Assembly: GCF_000143415.4 (NCBI RefSeq)
Contig: NW_003314364.1
Span: forward strand, 490,676 to 554,675
Direction: 5' to 3'
Origin: Selaginella moellendorffii
Taxonomy: Eukaryota; Streptophyta; Lycopodiopsida; Selaginellales; Selaginellaceae
DNA length: 64,000 nt
The stretch's first letter is position 1; the number at the start of each line of letters is the position of its first letter. Below are positions 44,953 to 57,443 of the stretch, piece after piece. Under the pieces are notes generated by a model. The model was not told the DNA's origin and ran no database searches. It worked only from the letters and a program-made list of their open reading frames with translations. Made by a program: the position numbers and the translations under genes.

Positions 44953-47059
44953 CCAAGTGTGGGTGGCACGACCTACTTGGATACCTTGCATGGCTCATCG
45001 AAACCTCACTCTAGCCACTTGGCTAGGGCACCCAAAGGCAGATAGTGGGAAGAGTACCCACAAAGCTCGCATAGAACTATGGTGTTTTGAAATGTCGTCC
45101 CTGTAAGTGACTAAATTTTTCCATTCTACTTTAGTCACTTAACCACACCTCCGACCACTTGGAGGAGTTTCATTCACAACCTCCATAAGTCCCATTCGGG
45201 ACTTGGGGCTTGCTACCCTGAGAATGGCATCTATGTCACTCAACCTTTGCACTTGGTCCAAATGCTCCTCGTGTCCAGTCCCATGACTGACACCCCAAGG
45301 CAGCACCAACACACCAGCCCGTTATGCTAGGCCATGCCCAATCACCTTGGTCATATCGGTGGTCCAACACCACCTGCATTGCAATCCCGTCTCTCCAAGA
45401 CTGGGCCATCCGTCCATGAGTGGTCATCCTAGATCCACTCCTTAACATCCTTAGGATACCCACAGACATGGGGAATACCCTTCCCCAATATCTCCTTTCT
45501 AGTCCCCGCCAAGTCCCTTTCTGTCTTTGGCCGTGTTCGCCAACACTGCCACTGGATCAAGGCCCACCAGCCCGACCACTAAGTCCCACGGTCCTTTGGG
45601 ACTTCCTCACCGCACGACTGTATCCTTGGTCACTACACTAGAGGACTACTCCTCTTCCTTTCCACAGTTTGGGCCTTTGGGACAACATTTTGGAACACCG
45701 TGGCCTTACGCAAGCCTTGTGGGTACTCTCCCCGCCTTCCGCCTTTGGGTGCTCTAACCATGGGCTTAGAGCGAGGTTCCGTTGAGCCACACCAAGTATC
45801 CAAGTAGGTAGTGCCACCCACACTTGGACTGGGAGCATCGACCAGTCGATCTCCCGAGGGAACTAGAGCCGGCTCTTGAACACTTCACCAAGCTACCCCG
45901 CTTGTCAGTCCGTATTCACTCTAGTCTTGGACTTCCCAGTGGTCAGTTCATCACCCAACACTAGGAGACGAACGCTTTGGGCTTTTACCCTCACAGACTC
46001 GAACTCGGACTCAGACTCGGACTCGGCCTCGGCCTCGGGCTCAGCCTCAGTCTTGGTCCCGGTCTCTGTCTCGGTCTCGGTCTCGGCCTCGGTCTCGGTC
46101 TTGGTCTCGGTCCCGGTCTCAGTCCCGGTCTCTATCTCGACCTCGGACTCCATCTCGGGTCCTTCTCGGACTCCATCTCAGGTCCATCTCAGACTTCATC
46201 TTGGACTCCATCTCAGACTCCATCTCGGACTCCATCTTGGGTCCATCTCGGACTCCACTCGGACTCCACCTCAGACTCTAACTCGGGTCCCTTTTTGGAG
46301 CCTCACTTATTGCTCACTTCATGCTTGTTCTTTGAGCACTCTGTTGGGAGTTCCATTGCCGCTCTCAACCTTTCAAGTCGGAGCCTTTTAGTCCAAATGT
46401 GTTACGCTCGTTTGGCTTTTGCTTCGGCCACTACCACATGGCACCCTTTCGGCTCCACTTTGGGGCTTAGGGATTTGTGTCTCACAGTCCCAAAGTCCCA
46501 GACTATGGAAAGGAAGAGAAGCAGTTCACTTGTGTGGTGACCAAGGATGTAATCATACAGCAAGGACATTGGGACATAGTGGTCGGGACTATAAGCCTTG
46601 ATCTAGTGGCAGTGTTGGCAAACACAGCTGTGGACAGAAAGGGATTTGGTGAGGCTTGAAAAAGAAATATTGGGGAAGGCTATTCCCCATCTCTACGAGC
46701 ATCCTAAGGATGCTAAGGAGTGGATCTGGGATGATCACTCATGGATAAATGGCCCAGTCTTTGAGAGATGGGATTGTGATGCAGGTGGTGTTGGACCACC
46801 AGTGTGACAAAAGATGAATGAGTATGGCTTTAGCATAATGGGCTAATATGTCGGTGGTACATTTGGGTGTCGGTCATGGGATTGGGCACGTGGAGCACTT
46901 GGACCAAGTGCAAAGGTTGAGTGGCATAGATGCCATTCTCCGGGCTAGCAAGTCCCCAAGTCCGAAATAGGACTTATGAAGGTTAAGAGTGAGACTCCTC
47001 CATGTGGTTGAAGTTGTGGCTAAGTGACTAAAGTAAAATGGAAAAATTAGTCTTTTACA
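44953..47059 (+). repeat. LTR fragment interrupted by a solo LTR
   Basis: The pieces 44953-45101 and 46492-47059 are consecutive parts of one plus-sense LTR, ending in a decayed 'gtcttttaca'. A solo LTR in the opposite orientation splits them. Confidence 0.8.
45102..46486 (-). mobile_element. Solo LTR with perfect target-site duplication
   Basis: A 1385-bp LTR of the same family, 'tgtaagtgac' to 'tgtctcaca' on the plus strand, with a shortened minisatellite at 46000-46290. GTCCC flanks it at 45097-45101 and 46487-46491. The host LTR sequence is continuous across the site once the insert and one duplicate are set aside. Confidence 0.9.
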
Positions 47060-47780
47060 ATAGGGAACACCCTTCTTTGGTCCCCACCCACTCTATCCAC
47101 GGCAATGCTCACTAACACCCCCACTAGGTTAGGGCTTAAATGCCTAACCACTAAGTCCTACTAGCATCTGGGACTTCCTCACCATGTGACCATATCTTTG
47201 GTCACTACACAAGAGGACTGCTTCTCTTCCTTTCTACAATTCGAGACTTTGGGATACATTTTGAAACACTGTGGCCCTATGCAAGCCTCATGGGTACTCC
47301 CCCCACCTTCCACCTTTGGGTGCCCTATAAAGCGAGAATTCGATGAGCCATGCCAGGTATCCAAGTAGGTAGTGCCAGCCATACCTAGATTGGGAGCATC
47401 AAGTATTTGATCTTCTAGGGGAGTTAGAGCTAGCTCTTGAACACTTCACCAAGATACCTTGCTTGTCTATCTATATTCACTCTAGCTTTGGACTCTTCAC
47501 TAGATATATCATCACCTACCATGTGGGTGTAGCCTTCCTGGGTCACACTAGCCTTTCCTAACCAAATTAGTTCCATTGGAGTCTAACCACCATATTCTCC
47601 CTAGTATAGTTTTGGAACCCCTCACAGCCCCCTCCCCCCTGCCCCCCCTCGGGAAAAACAATCACTTTAGGCTTTCACCCCATGACATGTATTAGTATTT
47701 TAATATTTGGACGCAGTCTTGACTTTGGACTCAAGCTTGGACTTGGACTTGGTCCCTATCTCGGACTCACTGACAAGGTT
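47060..47780 (-). repeat. Diverged LTR fragment
   Basis: Recognisable pieces of the family LTR in minus sense, starting inside the LTR ('ttctttggtccccacc') and ending in a few decayed minisatellite units near 47720-47770. Confidence 0.65.
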
Positions 47781-49114
47781 TCACTCTCATTCCTTTTTCT
47801 TGTGCTTCATACTTGTTTTATTTTGTTCATTGAGTTCCCCCATGTTGAGGTATGTTCTCCTCAACTGGCTCACTAGGTAGGTGCTTATTACTTTTTCTTT
47901 CTTTTACCTTGTTGTATGTTTTGTTTCTGCTGCTCACCAAGATGATAGGTGGTGCTAATGGAAATATTGATAGAAGCAATCACATACTTTTCTCAAGTGG
48001 CTCAAGGCAAGTTTTTTTCTCTTCTCTTTCTCCTCAACTGGCTCACTTTGTTTTTCTTGGTTTTAGTTGTGCAAGTTTTCCTTCTGCAAGACAAGACACT
48101 CCTGCCAATTGAGGTATGTTCATGGCTTTACTATTTGTTTGATCCATGTGGTTCTTCTCTCCACATGCAAGGCTGAGGCCAAGTGTGAAGAAGCTCCTCC
48201 CAATGCTGAAGAACACCATGAGATGCTGGAGATGCAATGTTTTGGAGCACTACCACATTTCCATTTTCTTTCATAGGATATGGACAGATCAAAATGAGCA
48301 TAGGAATCATTTGAAAATGGTGAAATGAAACTCATGTTAGTGCAGCTGGAAAATGGTTTGTTTACAAGTAAAGAACAGTGGCCAATGCCAAATTAACACA
48401 AAGTATAGGTTTGAGCTTTTTCTGACTTCATGACAAAAACAACAACTCAATCTTCTCCACATGTACTAAACAACAAACTTTTGTAAAATTCATATTTTCA
48501 TTTACAACAAATAAAAAAGTTCAAAATTTACAAAAAAAAAACTACAATATTAAAATATTATAAAAACAATCTCAAAATAATAGATTTACATCCTTCTAAA
48601 ATATCCCCCCCAACGTAGTATCATGGGGCTTTTATACAATGCACTAATCGCAGGAATCAGAATATTCTCTGGTTTGCTCTCTCTCAGGCAGCTAATGGCT
48701 CATGGATGCGGCTTGCATCCCAACAGATGACCACAGTGGATCAAGCGTGCTTGTCGCGTGAAGAGAACCTCTCGATTTTCAGATGTCCAATGCAATGCCC
48801 ATGTTGGGGAACTGCGGAAACTGGAGAAACCAAAACAAAGAAAAGAAACAAAGAAAATGGAAGAGGGATCAAGTTTGGAGTCACAAGGAAAACCACATGG
48901 GGAAAACTCTGAGAAAAAACTGAACCCAAGTCCAGAAAGAAAGAGGAGAGAAAACCAAAGAAAATGATGTGAAAATTGTGAAGAAGTGCTCAGTGTAAAG
49001 AGAAACATAGAAAAGAGAATGGAAACCAAAGCTGGAGGAAGAAGCACTCACCTGGATCACAGCCTTGTGGGTTCTCAAGCCTCCGGAAAGTTCCTGAAGT
49101 TTCCCAAGCTTGCA
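47781..49114. other. Non-coding, AT-rich spacer
   Basis: No gene I can support. The string 'ctcctcaactggctcact' occurs twice (about 47857 and 48032) and 'gaggtatgttc' occurs near each, a small diverged duplication. The stretch 48480-48600 is very AT-rich. Confidence 0.5.
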
Positions 49115-49189
49115 ATGGAAAGATGAGAGAGATGTGTGCCTGGAATTTGTATGAAGGAAAGAGATTGTTGGGATAGGCAATGGTGATAC

Positions 49190-49500
49190 TCCATTGACTA
49201 ATGCTTTAGAGTTGGTAATTAAGCCTCTTGTGGTTGAGACAGATGTGAGTGACATTGCTATTGGGGCTGTATTGCTTCAAGTTGGGCATCCTCTCACGTT
49301 CATGTGCCACAAGTTTGATGCCACACAAAAAAATTGGCCTTCTTAAGATAAAGAGTTGTATGCCATGATTGCTGCTGTGAAGGAATGGTGACATTATGTG
49401 TAGATCAGACTTCCATGTGAATTCAGATCATCAGTCTCTCAAGTATTGCATCAAAAGGATTGTCAAAATGTTTTTACAAAGTCTATAATTCCTTCACTAC
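49190..49500 (+). pseudogene. Ty3/gypsy RNase H fragment
   Basis: A translated stretch with several stops reads like the RT-RNase H region: DIAIGAVLLQVGHPLTF, then a DKELYAMIAAVKEW block and a SDHQSLKYC-like block after a shift. It is an old isolated fragment. Confidence 0.65.
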
Positions 49501-50674
49501 TTAAGGGTTCACTTCAAGTAAAAATTTTGTTTGCTTCATTCAAATCAATTTGAATAAGCAAACTGAGATTTGAAACGAGATTACTCATTTGCTCTGCAAT
49601 GACTGCACCAGGTATTGGGCTCTGCCTGCCACCAGTACTGTCCTCGGCATGCAGCTAGAGCAGCAAAATGCAATCTTCATTTTCTTTTTGGAGTAATTGG
49701 TAGCTTAGTCTTTTCTTTGTTTGAAAAGAATGTTGCATTGGGACGAGCCCCTTCGCTGATGAGATAAAGCTGATCAAAGCGTGAAACGCATGTAAGTACA
49801 TTCTCCCATGCGACCTGCAAATAATTTACATAATCATCTACAATATTGAGCAAAACCTGCATATTTGGCCAAGGTAAGCACGTCATCACAGTAAATTGAC
49901 CCTGATAGCATTCACGTTTTTGCTTGATATCCACAGGAGAATGTAGAGATGTAAACTATGCAAGAGAAGTCACAAAAGCATCCGCTGTATTTGCATGCAC
50001 ATCACTGCAGTGATATGTAGAGAGTCAACTCGACATGCAGGCACTAGCGCAGGATTTTTACACCGAGCAATGAGGAAACAAAACAAATAACACGGCAATA
50101 GAGAATGTCATGCTGTAGTTTGGACACTGCTTAATAAGCTAAGGTATTCATCTTGTGCTCGTTGATAGTACTCAGCCGCAGTTAGAAGAGAAAGCTACAC
50201 TGCTATCTTAGAAGATATAACCCGTATGAAGGCATCAACTCGAACATTTCATGACCCAGGAAGGAGGTAAACAAGAAGGATGTAAATACTAAGAAAACGA
50301 GGCACGGGCAGTGGATGCTCAGCATAAGGCCGATAGAATCACTCGTTCTTTCGTGTGATGAGCAGCATTCCATATAATTTTTCTCGTGTTCTGTTTTCTC
50401 ATGATTCATGACAGTTTTGGACTCCAACTCTTGGTTGGAGTCCAAACTCATGGAGCGGTAAACTCAGATTATTACTTTGTTCCAAGCCATTGGCATCCAT
50501 GCTTGAGGTTTGTGCAGGCAGTAAAGTTTTGGAAAGCGATTTTTCAGCTTCACAGCTTCTGGTATGAAGTTTTGAGTGCTTCTCTAGACAGCTCTAGCCT
50601 CTAGAAGGCAGGGGTTTGGAAAGTCCTTGATGCCTCAGAGGAGCAAAAGACTTATCCAATGGGACTTAAACACT
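49501..50674. other. Intergenic sequence without recognisable features
   Basis: Only short open frames, none with motifs. A short mirror-like stretch at 50410-50450 ('ggactccaactcttggttggagtcc') can fold into a hairpin. Confidence 0.5.
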
Positions 50675-50682
50675 GTCAACAT

Positions 50683-51736
50683 CATACTTGCATTCGAACG
50701 GGTATGATTAATAAAAAATGCCATTTAAAACACGCATATAATACGGCATTTAAAACGGCATTTAAACACCAAGAATATTTTTAAGAAACCCTAAAGAATA
50801 TGCTTTCTTTTACTTATTAGGGTTCATGTAAAATCAGGGTTCACGGGATCCGGAAGCGCTGAGGTAAGTCCGGGATGGGGGGAGGAAGGCAGCCATGCTG
50901 GAGCTGGGCTCATGTTCTGAAACTGAGGCCAACATCCGAGACAAGCCACGGCCTGAGTCTATGGAAGTGTAAGTATTGCTCGAATACTTACACTGGCACG
51001 GCTGAATGAGTTCACGCTCACCTTGGGGGTGTGAAAGGAAGGAATGTAGAGATTTGTACAGGACAGGTGCCACTGGAGGTGGTGAACAAGGCTCGGGCAT
51101 CTTTTAATCGTGTGGAGCTCACGAAGAGCTCCATGATTGCAGCAAGTCCCCAAAAGAGACTTGCCTTAGCTCACGAGACTGAGGTCGGTGAGGTGAGCGG
51201 TGGTGCCAGCTGCGGGGCAAGTGGTGGGGCTACTGGAGGGCTGGGTGAGGCAAGCAGCGGCAGTGTTCCACTTTCTGGAAACTGGAAACTGGAGCTCATG
51301 GAGCATGATCCAGACGAAGAGGAGGTCTCGACTGCTCTCCAAAAACTCAGAGAAGCTGGTTTTTGTGCACACAAATATGCATGTCATACAGAAGATCAAG
51401 TTTGGGAGTTTGAGGCTTATTGAGCATGATCTTGATAACCTTGAGCTTGAGCCTCAGTGGCAAAGGATCCTTGCACTTCAGGAGGTTGTTGAAGAACCTC
51501 TTCAACAACCTAATGATGACGGCACTAGTGGTGATGATGTTCTAGATTCGGAGGATGAAGATTAGATTAAACCTATATTATATTATGTTAAACTTTTTTT
51601 TTAGTAACAGTTAATTATTTTTTAATTATATTAAAACTGAAAACCATTATACCCGTTCGAAAAAAAGCTAAACGGGTATTAAACGTTCGATACCCATTCA
51701 AATCCGGTTGCATTCGAATGTTCGGATGCAAGTATG
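50683..51736. mobile_element. 1.05-kb inverted-repeat transposon with 8-bp duplication (hAT-like)
   Basis: GTCAACAT flanks it exactly (50675-50682 and 51737-51744). The ends are inverted repeats: CATACTTGCATTCGAAC on the left, and on the right the same in reverse complement with one change. An 8-bp duplication fits hAT elements, although the terminal bases are not the usual ones. Inside are frames at 51031-51423 and 51200-51565 with an acidic end (DDVLDSEDED). They look like two similar short units rather than a transposase, so the element is probably non-autonomous. Confidence 0.8.
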
Positions 51737-51744
51737 GTCAACAT

Positions 51745-52179
51745 GCTCAAGGTTCACTGTAGAAGTTACTCGAAGCTCATATAGCAACATTATATTCTTT
51801 TCTGTAGGAGGCCCTGAGTTTCAATCACTGTCCGTAGAGATACCGCAGCTTCAACCGTCTGACCTCATCCCAGTCTCTATTGTTTATTTATTTATTTATT
51901 TATTTATTGTCAGGAACACGAGTAGACACTCATAGAAGGATAGAAATGGCCTGCAATGGTTTATATCCACTCAGCTGAGCAGTTGACCACAAGAAGAAAA
52001 TAGTCAAGATACTATATCTGGGAAAAGTACGCTTAACAGTTCCTGTATTTTTTAGCTGTGCCCTCACAAAAATCAGCCAGATTGAAGTTGCATTGGTGGT
52101 TATTACATGGCGTTCTTTAGGTCTCTATAGTGCTGTAACGCAAAAATTGTTGCATGAGCCATGATACTATGTAGATAAC
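51745..52179. other. Spacer with (TTTA)n microsatellite
   Basis: A run of about seven TTTA units lies near 51880-51907. Otherwise I see nothing to annotate. Confidence 0.6.
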
Positions 52180-54713
52180 TAGGGTCTTTGTTTCCCGACT
52201 TACTAATCTCACTTAGCAAGTCACTCGATTAGTTTCATGCATAAGCGTGAAAGTCTTTAACCATTGACTTTTGCTCAAAGCCATCTCTTTGAACACTCAG
52301 GGACTATTTCCCCAACCTTGATAGCCTCGCCTCATGGCAAGCTTCAAGACCACACTTCTATTGTGCCACTCTAATTTCACATGTTCTATAAACCATTACA
52401 CTTATCTTTTTAGGTACTAATCTACCTAGAATTGTTTTTGGGAACCTTGAAGGGACTTTGTCCTTTAGTTTGCTCAATCCTCTCCTTTCGCAAGCTTTTT
52501 AATAACCATATGGTCTAACATGGACAATTCCATACTTTAAACTTTCCATGGCTTCACAGTTGTTAATAACAACACATTCAAACATCTACTTGATTCTCCA
52601 CTTCCAATTTGCATAACCACACTTGCTTATGACCTTTGATTCCTAAGGTTTGATTCTATCCATTTACTATTTCCTTTTTAGCCTTGTAACTTCCCTTTAG
52701 TTATTCTCCTTCGTCTAAGAGGGTAATTTTGCACTTTCTACCATACCTTAGCAAGTATTCTTATGGATGAACCTACTCAATAACTTAAGGAGTGGTTTTT
52801 CAATCTGGATATGCTCACCATGTAATCCCACACACTAGGATTAACGTCGCTACATATGGGCCTCTTTATGCCTATTGCTAACCATGCTAAAATCCCTTTT
52901 TGGCTTTGTCCAATTCGGATAAATAGTCTTCTCTCATCTTTGCAACCTTGGACGTTAAATAACACTTTTTATCCATTATTCACTAAGCACTTAGTCCCTT
53001 GGGCCTTATCTAATGCCCTCATGATTTTAAACACCACTTTTTGATGTTTTAGAGTGTTTTGGTGTCCTAATGATGGCCTTTTTTAACAATGAGCACTTCC
53101 CTTTATGACATTGACTTACTATATCTCAACATAAGCAATTTATCCCCTGGAAGGGTATATTTAACTTCTACCAATTTAATTAATTATTTTGCACTTTTTG
53201 CGTAGTTGCTTCATAGTTGTCAAGTCCTACAACTCATTGCTAGTGCTTCCACACCTCCATCATTATTTGGGGTCACCACACTCTAACCGCATGCCTTCCA
53301 GCTGATATGCCATTCCCATTTCCGTTGGAATTCCTTTGGCAAGAGGTTCTCATGAATTCGCCAACTTGACCTCAAAGCATCACACCTTGGCACATTTGGC
53401 GTCTCCACACCATTGGCTCCACAAACTTACCTTTACGATAGTTCCCACTTGTGTCTAGGTCTTTGCCAAGACCAACACAATTGTTTGTCATACCAACTAT
53501 CTATTAGCACTATACCATAGTGTTCGCACACAACTCTGAGTCAAAGGTGCTTTCTTCTAAGAACACCTTTCCTACAACTTTAGTATGGCACCTTTTACCC
53601 CTTAAAACTATCCATCTATATGATGAGAATATCGACTCATCTTCTAAGTACACCCCCAATTCCTTGGGTTTGTTCCAGCATTTATAAAAGGTAGCCCCAG
53701 CTACCATTTCAAGGACTCGTGTCCTAATCCGTATTTGACCTCATACGGTCATTAATTTTGGTCTCAAATTCATGAGCACCAGCCTCAACTATATGAGGAT
53801 AATCTTGTGACTCCTTTATTTTAGAGTCTCTATCTTTTTCGTGATCCCAACTATAGTTGTTTACCACAACTAAATTATCTAATTTACTAAATCAAACACT
53901 CATCTAGATCACATCCTTAACTCTTTGAGGAAAACTTTATACTGTTCCCAAGATTCCAAAGTCATTCCCAAATTGGCTTGTTTTTATCCACCACATTGCT
54001 AACATATTCACTTATGAACTAAGGTGGAGAGTCATGCCCTTTTGACATGCTACTCCTCAAGGATAAGCCCACTTTTGGGACCTTCCAATGCCAAGACAAG
54101 TGGTGGTATACTTGACCACCAATAAAAGTCGGACTAAGGAACAACTCTAATACTAAATTGTAACCGACTAAATTTTCCATTTTACTTTAGTCACTTAACC
54201 ACACCAACCACTTAGAGAAGTTTCACATACAACCTCCATAAGTCCTAATTTGGATTTGGGGCTTGTTAGCCCCGAGAATGGCATCCATGCCACTCAACTT
54301 TTGCATTTGGTCTAAGTGCTCCATGTATTCGATCCTATGACCAACACTCAAAGGTATCACCCACATATCAGCCCATTATGCTAAGGCCATGCCCATTTGC
54401 CTTTGTCACACCGGTGATCCAACACCACTTACATCACAGCTCTGTCTCTCAAAGTTTGGGCTATCCATCCATGAGTGATCATCCCAAATTCACTCCTTAG
54501 GATCCTTAGGATGCTCACAGATATGGGGAATAGCCTTCTCTAATATTCCTTTTTCAGTCCCCATTAAGTCCCTTTCTGTTCATGGCTGTGTTCGCCAACA
54601 CTGCCACTAGATCAAAGCCCACAGGCCCAACCACTAAGTCCCACTGTCCTCTGGGATTTCGTCACCATATGTGACCGCAGCCTTGGTCATTACACCAAAG
54701 GACTACTGGAGCT
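52180..54713 (-). repeat. Truncated LARD-like element (internal region plus partial 5' LTR)
   Basis: 52180-54156 aligns with about 37525-39068 of the LARD-like internal region, ending in the same 'aataaaagtcggactaaggaac' primer-binding neighbourhood. 54157-54713 is the adjoining LTR end ('tgtaaccgactaaattttcc') and is cut off before the minisatellite. Substitutions are heavy and mostly C-to-T or G-to-A. Confidence 0.82.
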
Positions 54714-55289
54714 TTTATATTTAAGTTTTATGGAGCTGAAGGGAGATTTGAGAAAGGTTGAGAAAGATTTTAGAAAAAACCAGTTTACAATTTCCTCTAG
54801 AGAAGTTTTTATCCCTGTTGGATCTTACACGGAAATGTCACCCAACAAATTTGCTAGCTTTAAAGGCAAAAGAAGAGCAGTGGAGCTCATATATTCTGGA
54901 AGTGTTTTGGAAAATGCTTGCTTAAAAAAAACACTTTCAACAGTCACTAACTCTGGTCCAAAGGTTTTTGCTGCTGCTCCAAAACTAAAGTTTTAAATGA
55001 AGATAAAAAAAAACTCCTTTGAGCTCCTTTGATCATCTATCACAAACCTAGACACAATATATATTGCTTTACATAACCTTCTTGGCCAGATTTTAAATTA
55101 TCTGGATTATGAAGGAAAAACTAGTTAAAGCTAGCTAGCTAGCCAGCGAAAAAATGCTCCTCCCAAGAGCAGAAGACTGACATACCTCCGTGAAGTGCAG
55201 CAAGCTACATTTCAAGAACTTCAAAGAAATTAAGCTGCAATACAAACACCACATGAATTCTGCTCCACAAGTGCTTGGCAGATCCATGT
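54714..55289. other. Spacer with one short unrecognised ORF
   Basis: An 88-residue frame at 54730-54996 (plus) begins MELKGDLRKVEKDFRKN. I do not recognise it and no neighbour supports it. The rest shows nothing. Confidence 0.4.
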
Positions 55290-56334
55290 TTATGTCTTGG
55301 TGCCATGAACAGTGCTGGGAATTTGGACGAGATCAGACAGATAGTGCTGAATATTTGTGAATCTTGGATGTAACCACCTCAAGATAGTGACAGTGAAAAG
55401 CCTATAGACCTCGCGGCTGTCCGATTGCAGGCCCTGGGGAGGCTCGGTGGTCATTGTTGTGTTGATGTCAATGTTGGCAAACATGGGGACAAGCTGGCTG
55501 GGACAATTCCCAGTTTTGTAGATAGTGACAGTGAAAAGCCTATAGACCTCGCGGCTGTCCGATTGCAGGCCCTGGGGAGGCTCAGTGGTCATTGTTGTGT
55601 TGATGTCAATGTTGGCAAACATGGGGACAAGCTGGCTGGGACAATTCCCAGTTTCGTAGCTGAGATCCCTGGAGCAATCTCTCAAGTGCCTCGAGCTTGC
55701 AACAAGGCCAGCAGCAGCAGCTGCAGTATCCAATTTGGCCACAAGAACCAGGGGTCACGGTTCTAAAACGGGTGTAAGACCGAGCGAGGCACGCTGGGAG
55801 ATGCCGTGTATCAAGCCCACCTTGTATTGATCTCCAAGCCTCACAATAGCTCCAGAATCCTCTCTCCCCCATGAAACCCTTCTTGTTCTTGCACTCCTGC
55901 ATTGTTACAAAGGCCCGTTCTGCTGGCTTGCCAAGCTGGAAGAGCCTGCGCCCTTCCTCCCATGACTCGTCAACAGCTCCACCACCGTGAGCCACAAAAA
56001 ACTCACCTTCTAGTGCCATGCATAGTGGCTTTACCTTTTCGCGGCCAAACACCCTGTTATTTTGAGCTGCACAGTCAAAGTTGTCGAGATAAAGGTCGAA
56101 ATATTTGCCCATCCTGTATATAGGGTATTTGAGATGAGATGCCGAGGAGATCTCTGGGCGGAAGAGCTTCCTCTTGCTTTGGATGCAAGGGAGCTGGCTG
56201 CTTTCCCAGCTTACATGCCACTGTGGGATCCTTGAGGCGAGCTTCTCATCACCAGTACTGTCAAGAGCTGGGTTGCCATTCTCAGCTTCCCATTGCTCTG
56301 AGGCTTCCCCCCTTTCCCAGTGAAAGAGGGGCAT
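55290..56334 (-). CDS. Unrecognised ORF(s) with a 138-bp tandem duplication
   Basis: Two overlapping minus-strand frames cover this stretch: 56334-55606 (242 residues, MPLFHWERGEASEQW at the start) and 55742-55290. The second contains the same 46-residue unit twice in tandem, around GNCPSQLVPMFANID, because of an exact-length 138-bp duplication (55383-55520 and 55521-55658). The first frame includes a globular-looking part (KYPIYRMGKYFDLYLDNFDC). The two may be exons of one gene, but I could not fix a junction. Part of its 3' half (55755-55865) recurs at 56808-56928, suggesting a duplicated gene fragment. I give no function. Confidence 0.35.
55383..55658. repeat. 138-bp tandem duplication
   Basis: Two nearly identical 138-bp units, each beginning 'gatagtgacagtgaaaagcc'. 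The length is a multiple of three, so the minus-strand frame stays open. Low divergence means the event is recent. Confidence 0.9.
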
Positions 56335-56580
56335 TTGCAGAAGTCCTTCCTTGAGACATCTTGCCTGAAAAGAACAGTGTGGTAGCCTGCAAGCTCACAT
56401 ACGTTAAGCACGTTCCTGGTTAACCAGGAAAAGAAAAACAAAAGCAGAAAGAGACAAGAGCATGCTTTCACACTAGGACTGGTCCTCGTTTGCCAGTTCT
56501 CATGGTGATTCCTGGGCATTACCTTGACTGTTACCTTCTACACATGCTTACCCGTCTAGGCACCATGCCCTGTGACCATT

Positions 56581-56735
56581 CTTATACTTGGTCACAAGAT
56601 TCAAGGGATGTTATCCCAGTACCTTTCTCATACTTGGTCACTAATTTAGGGGATGCTATCCCCATGACCATTCTCATTCTTGGTCACAAGATCCAAGGAT
56701 GCTACCCCGGTGACCGTTCTCATACTTGGTCATCA
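56581..56735. repeat. ~46-bp minisatellite, about 3.4 units
   Basis: Each unit contains 'catacttggtcacaag' followed by 'ggatgctatcccc' and 'gtgacc'. Units differ at several positions. Confidence 0.8.
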
Positions 56736-56807
56736 AAGCTTGACTCAACAAGCAGCTCATGACTAGTGCCCGGCTCATGTAAGATGAGTTGTTCCTCATC
56801 TCCACCA

Positions 56808-56928
56808 TAAAACGGGTGTAAGCCCGAGCCAGGCACGCTGGGAGATGCCGTGTATCCCAAAGACAAACCCCACCTTGTATTGATCTCCTAACCTCATGCT
56901 AGCTCCAGATTCCTCTCTCCCCCATGAC
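56808..56928. repeat. Dispersed copy of 55755-55865
   Basis: Both begin 'aaaacgggtgtaag' and share 'ggcacgctgggagatgccgt' and the 'cctctctcccccatga' end, in the same orientation about 1 kb apart. This copy has a small insertion ('cccaaagaca'). Confidence 0.85.
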
Positions 56929-57443
56929 TCTCAACCATATTCCACAATAGAGAAGGTAGTTTCTAGCAGTCGAAATAAACTACGGACCTATTCCATTGGG
57001 TTTAAAACAATGCCACGTCGTGGAACTATCTTGACTTCTAAGGAACTACATAAAACTAGGGCTTACAACTGGAGAGACCAAGCAGAGTTGGATCAACAGA
57101 AGAAGAAAAGAAAGAGTTATTTCAAATCAAAGCTTGTTTTAACAAGAGTGTCAAAAGATTTTTGCATCACCTTCTTGATCTCTATTGAATGATCTAAGTG
57201 GTCAATCACCTTTTCACCCATAGCCTTCACAATCTCAACCAATCTTGATCTTCTTTCTTGATCCTTTTGTGACGAGTACTCCCCGATGCATTACTAGCCC
57301 TTGTTGGCGCAAAAAAAAAATTGTATTTTTAGGGCACTCTTTGGGGCAAAGCTCACGACAAGTAAAGGGAGAGAGGATCCTAATCAATGTATTAGTCCCT
57401 AAGGGACATTGAGAATGTACATATAAGCTACATAATCTACCTA

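Noticed and set aside
48706-48967. Lys/Glu-rich short frames
   Set aside because: No motif, no splice partner and no neighbouring gene support them.
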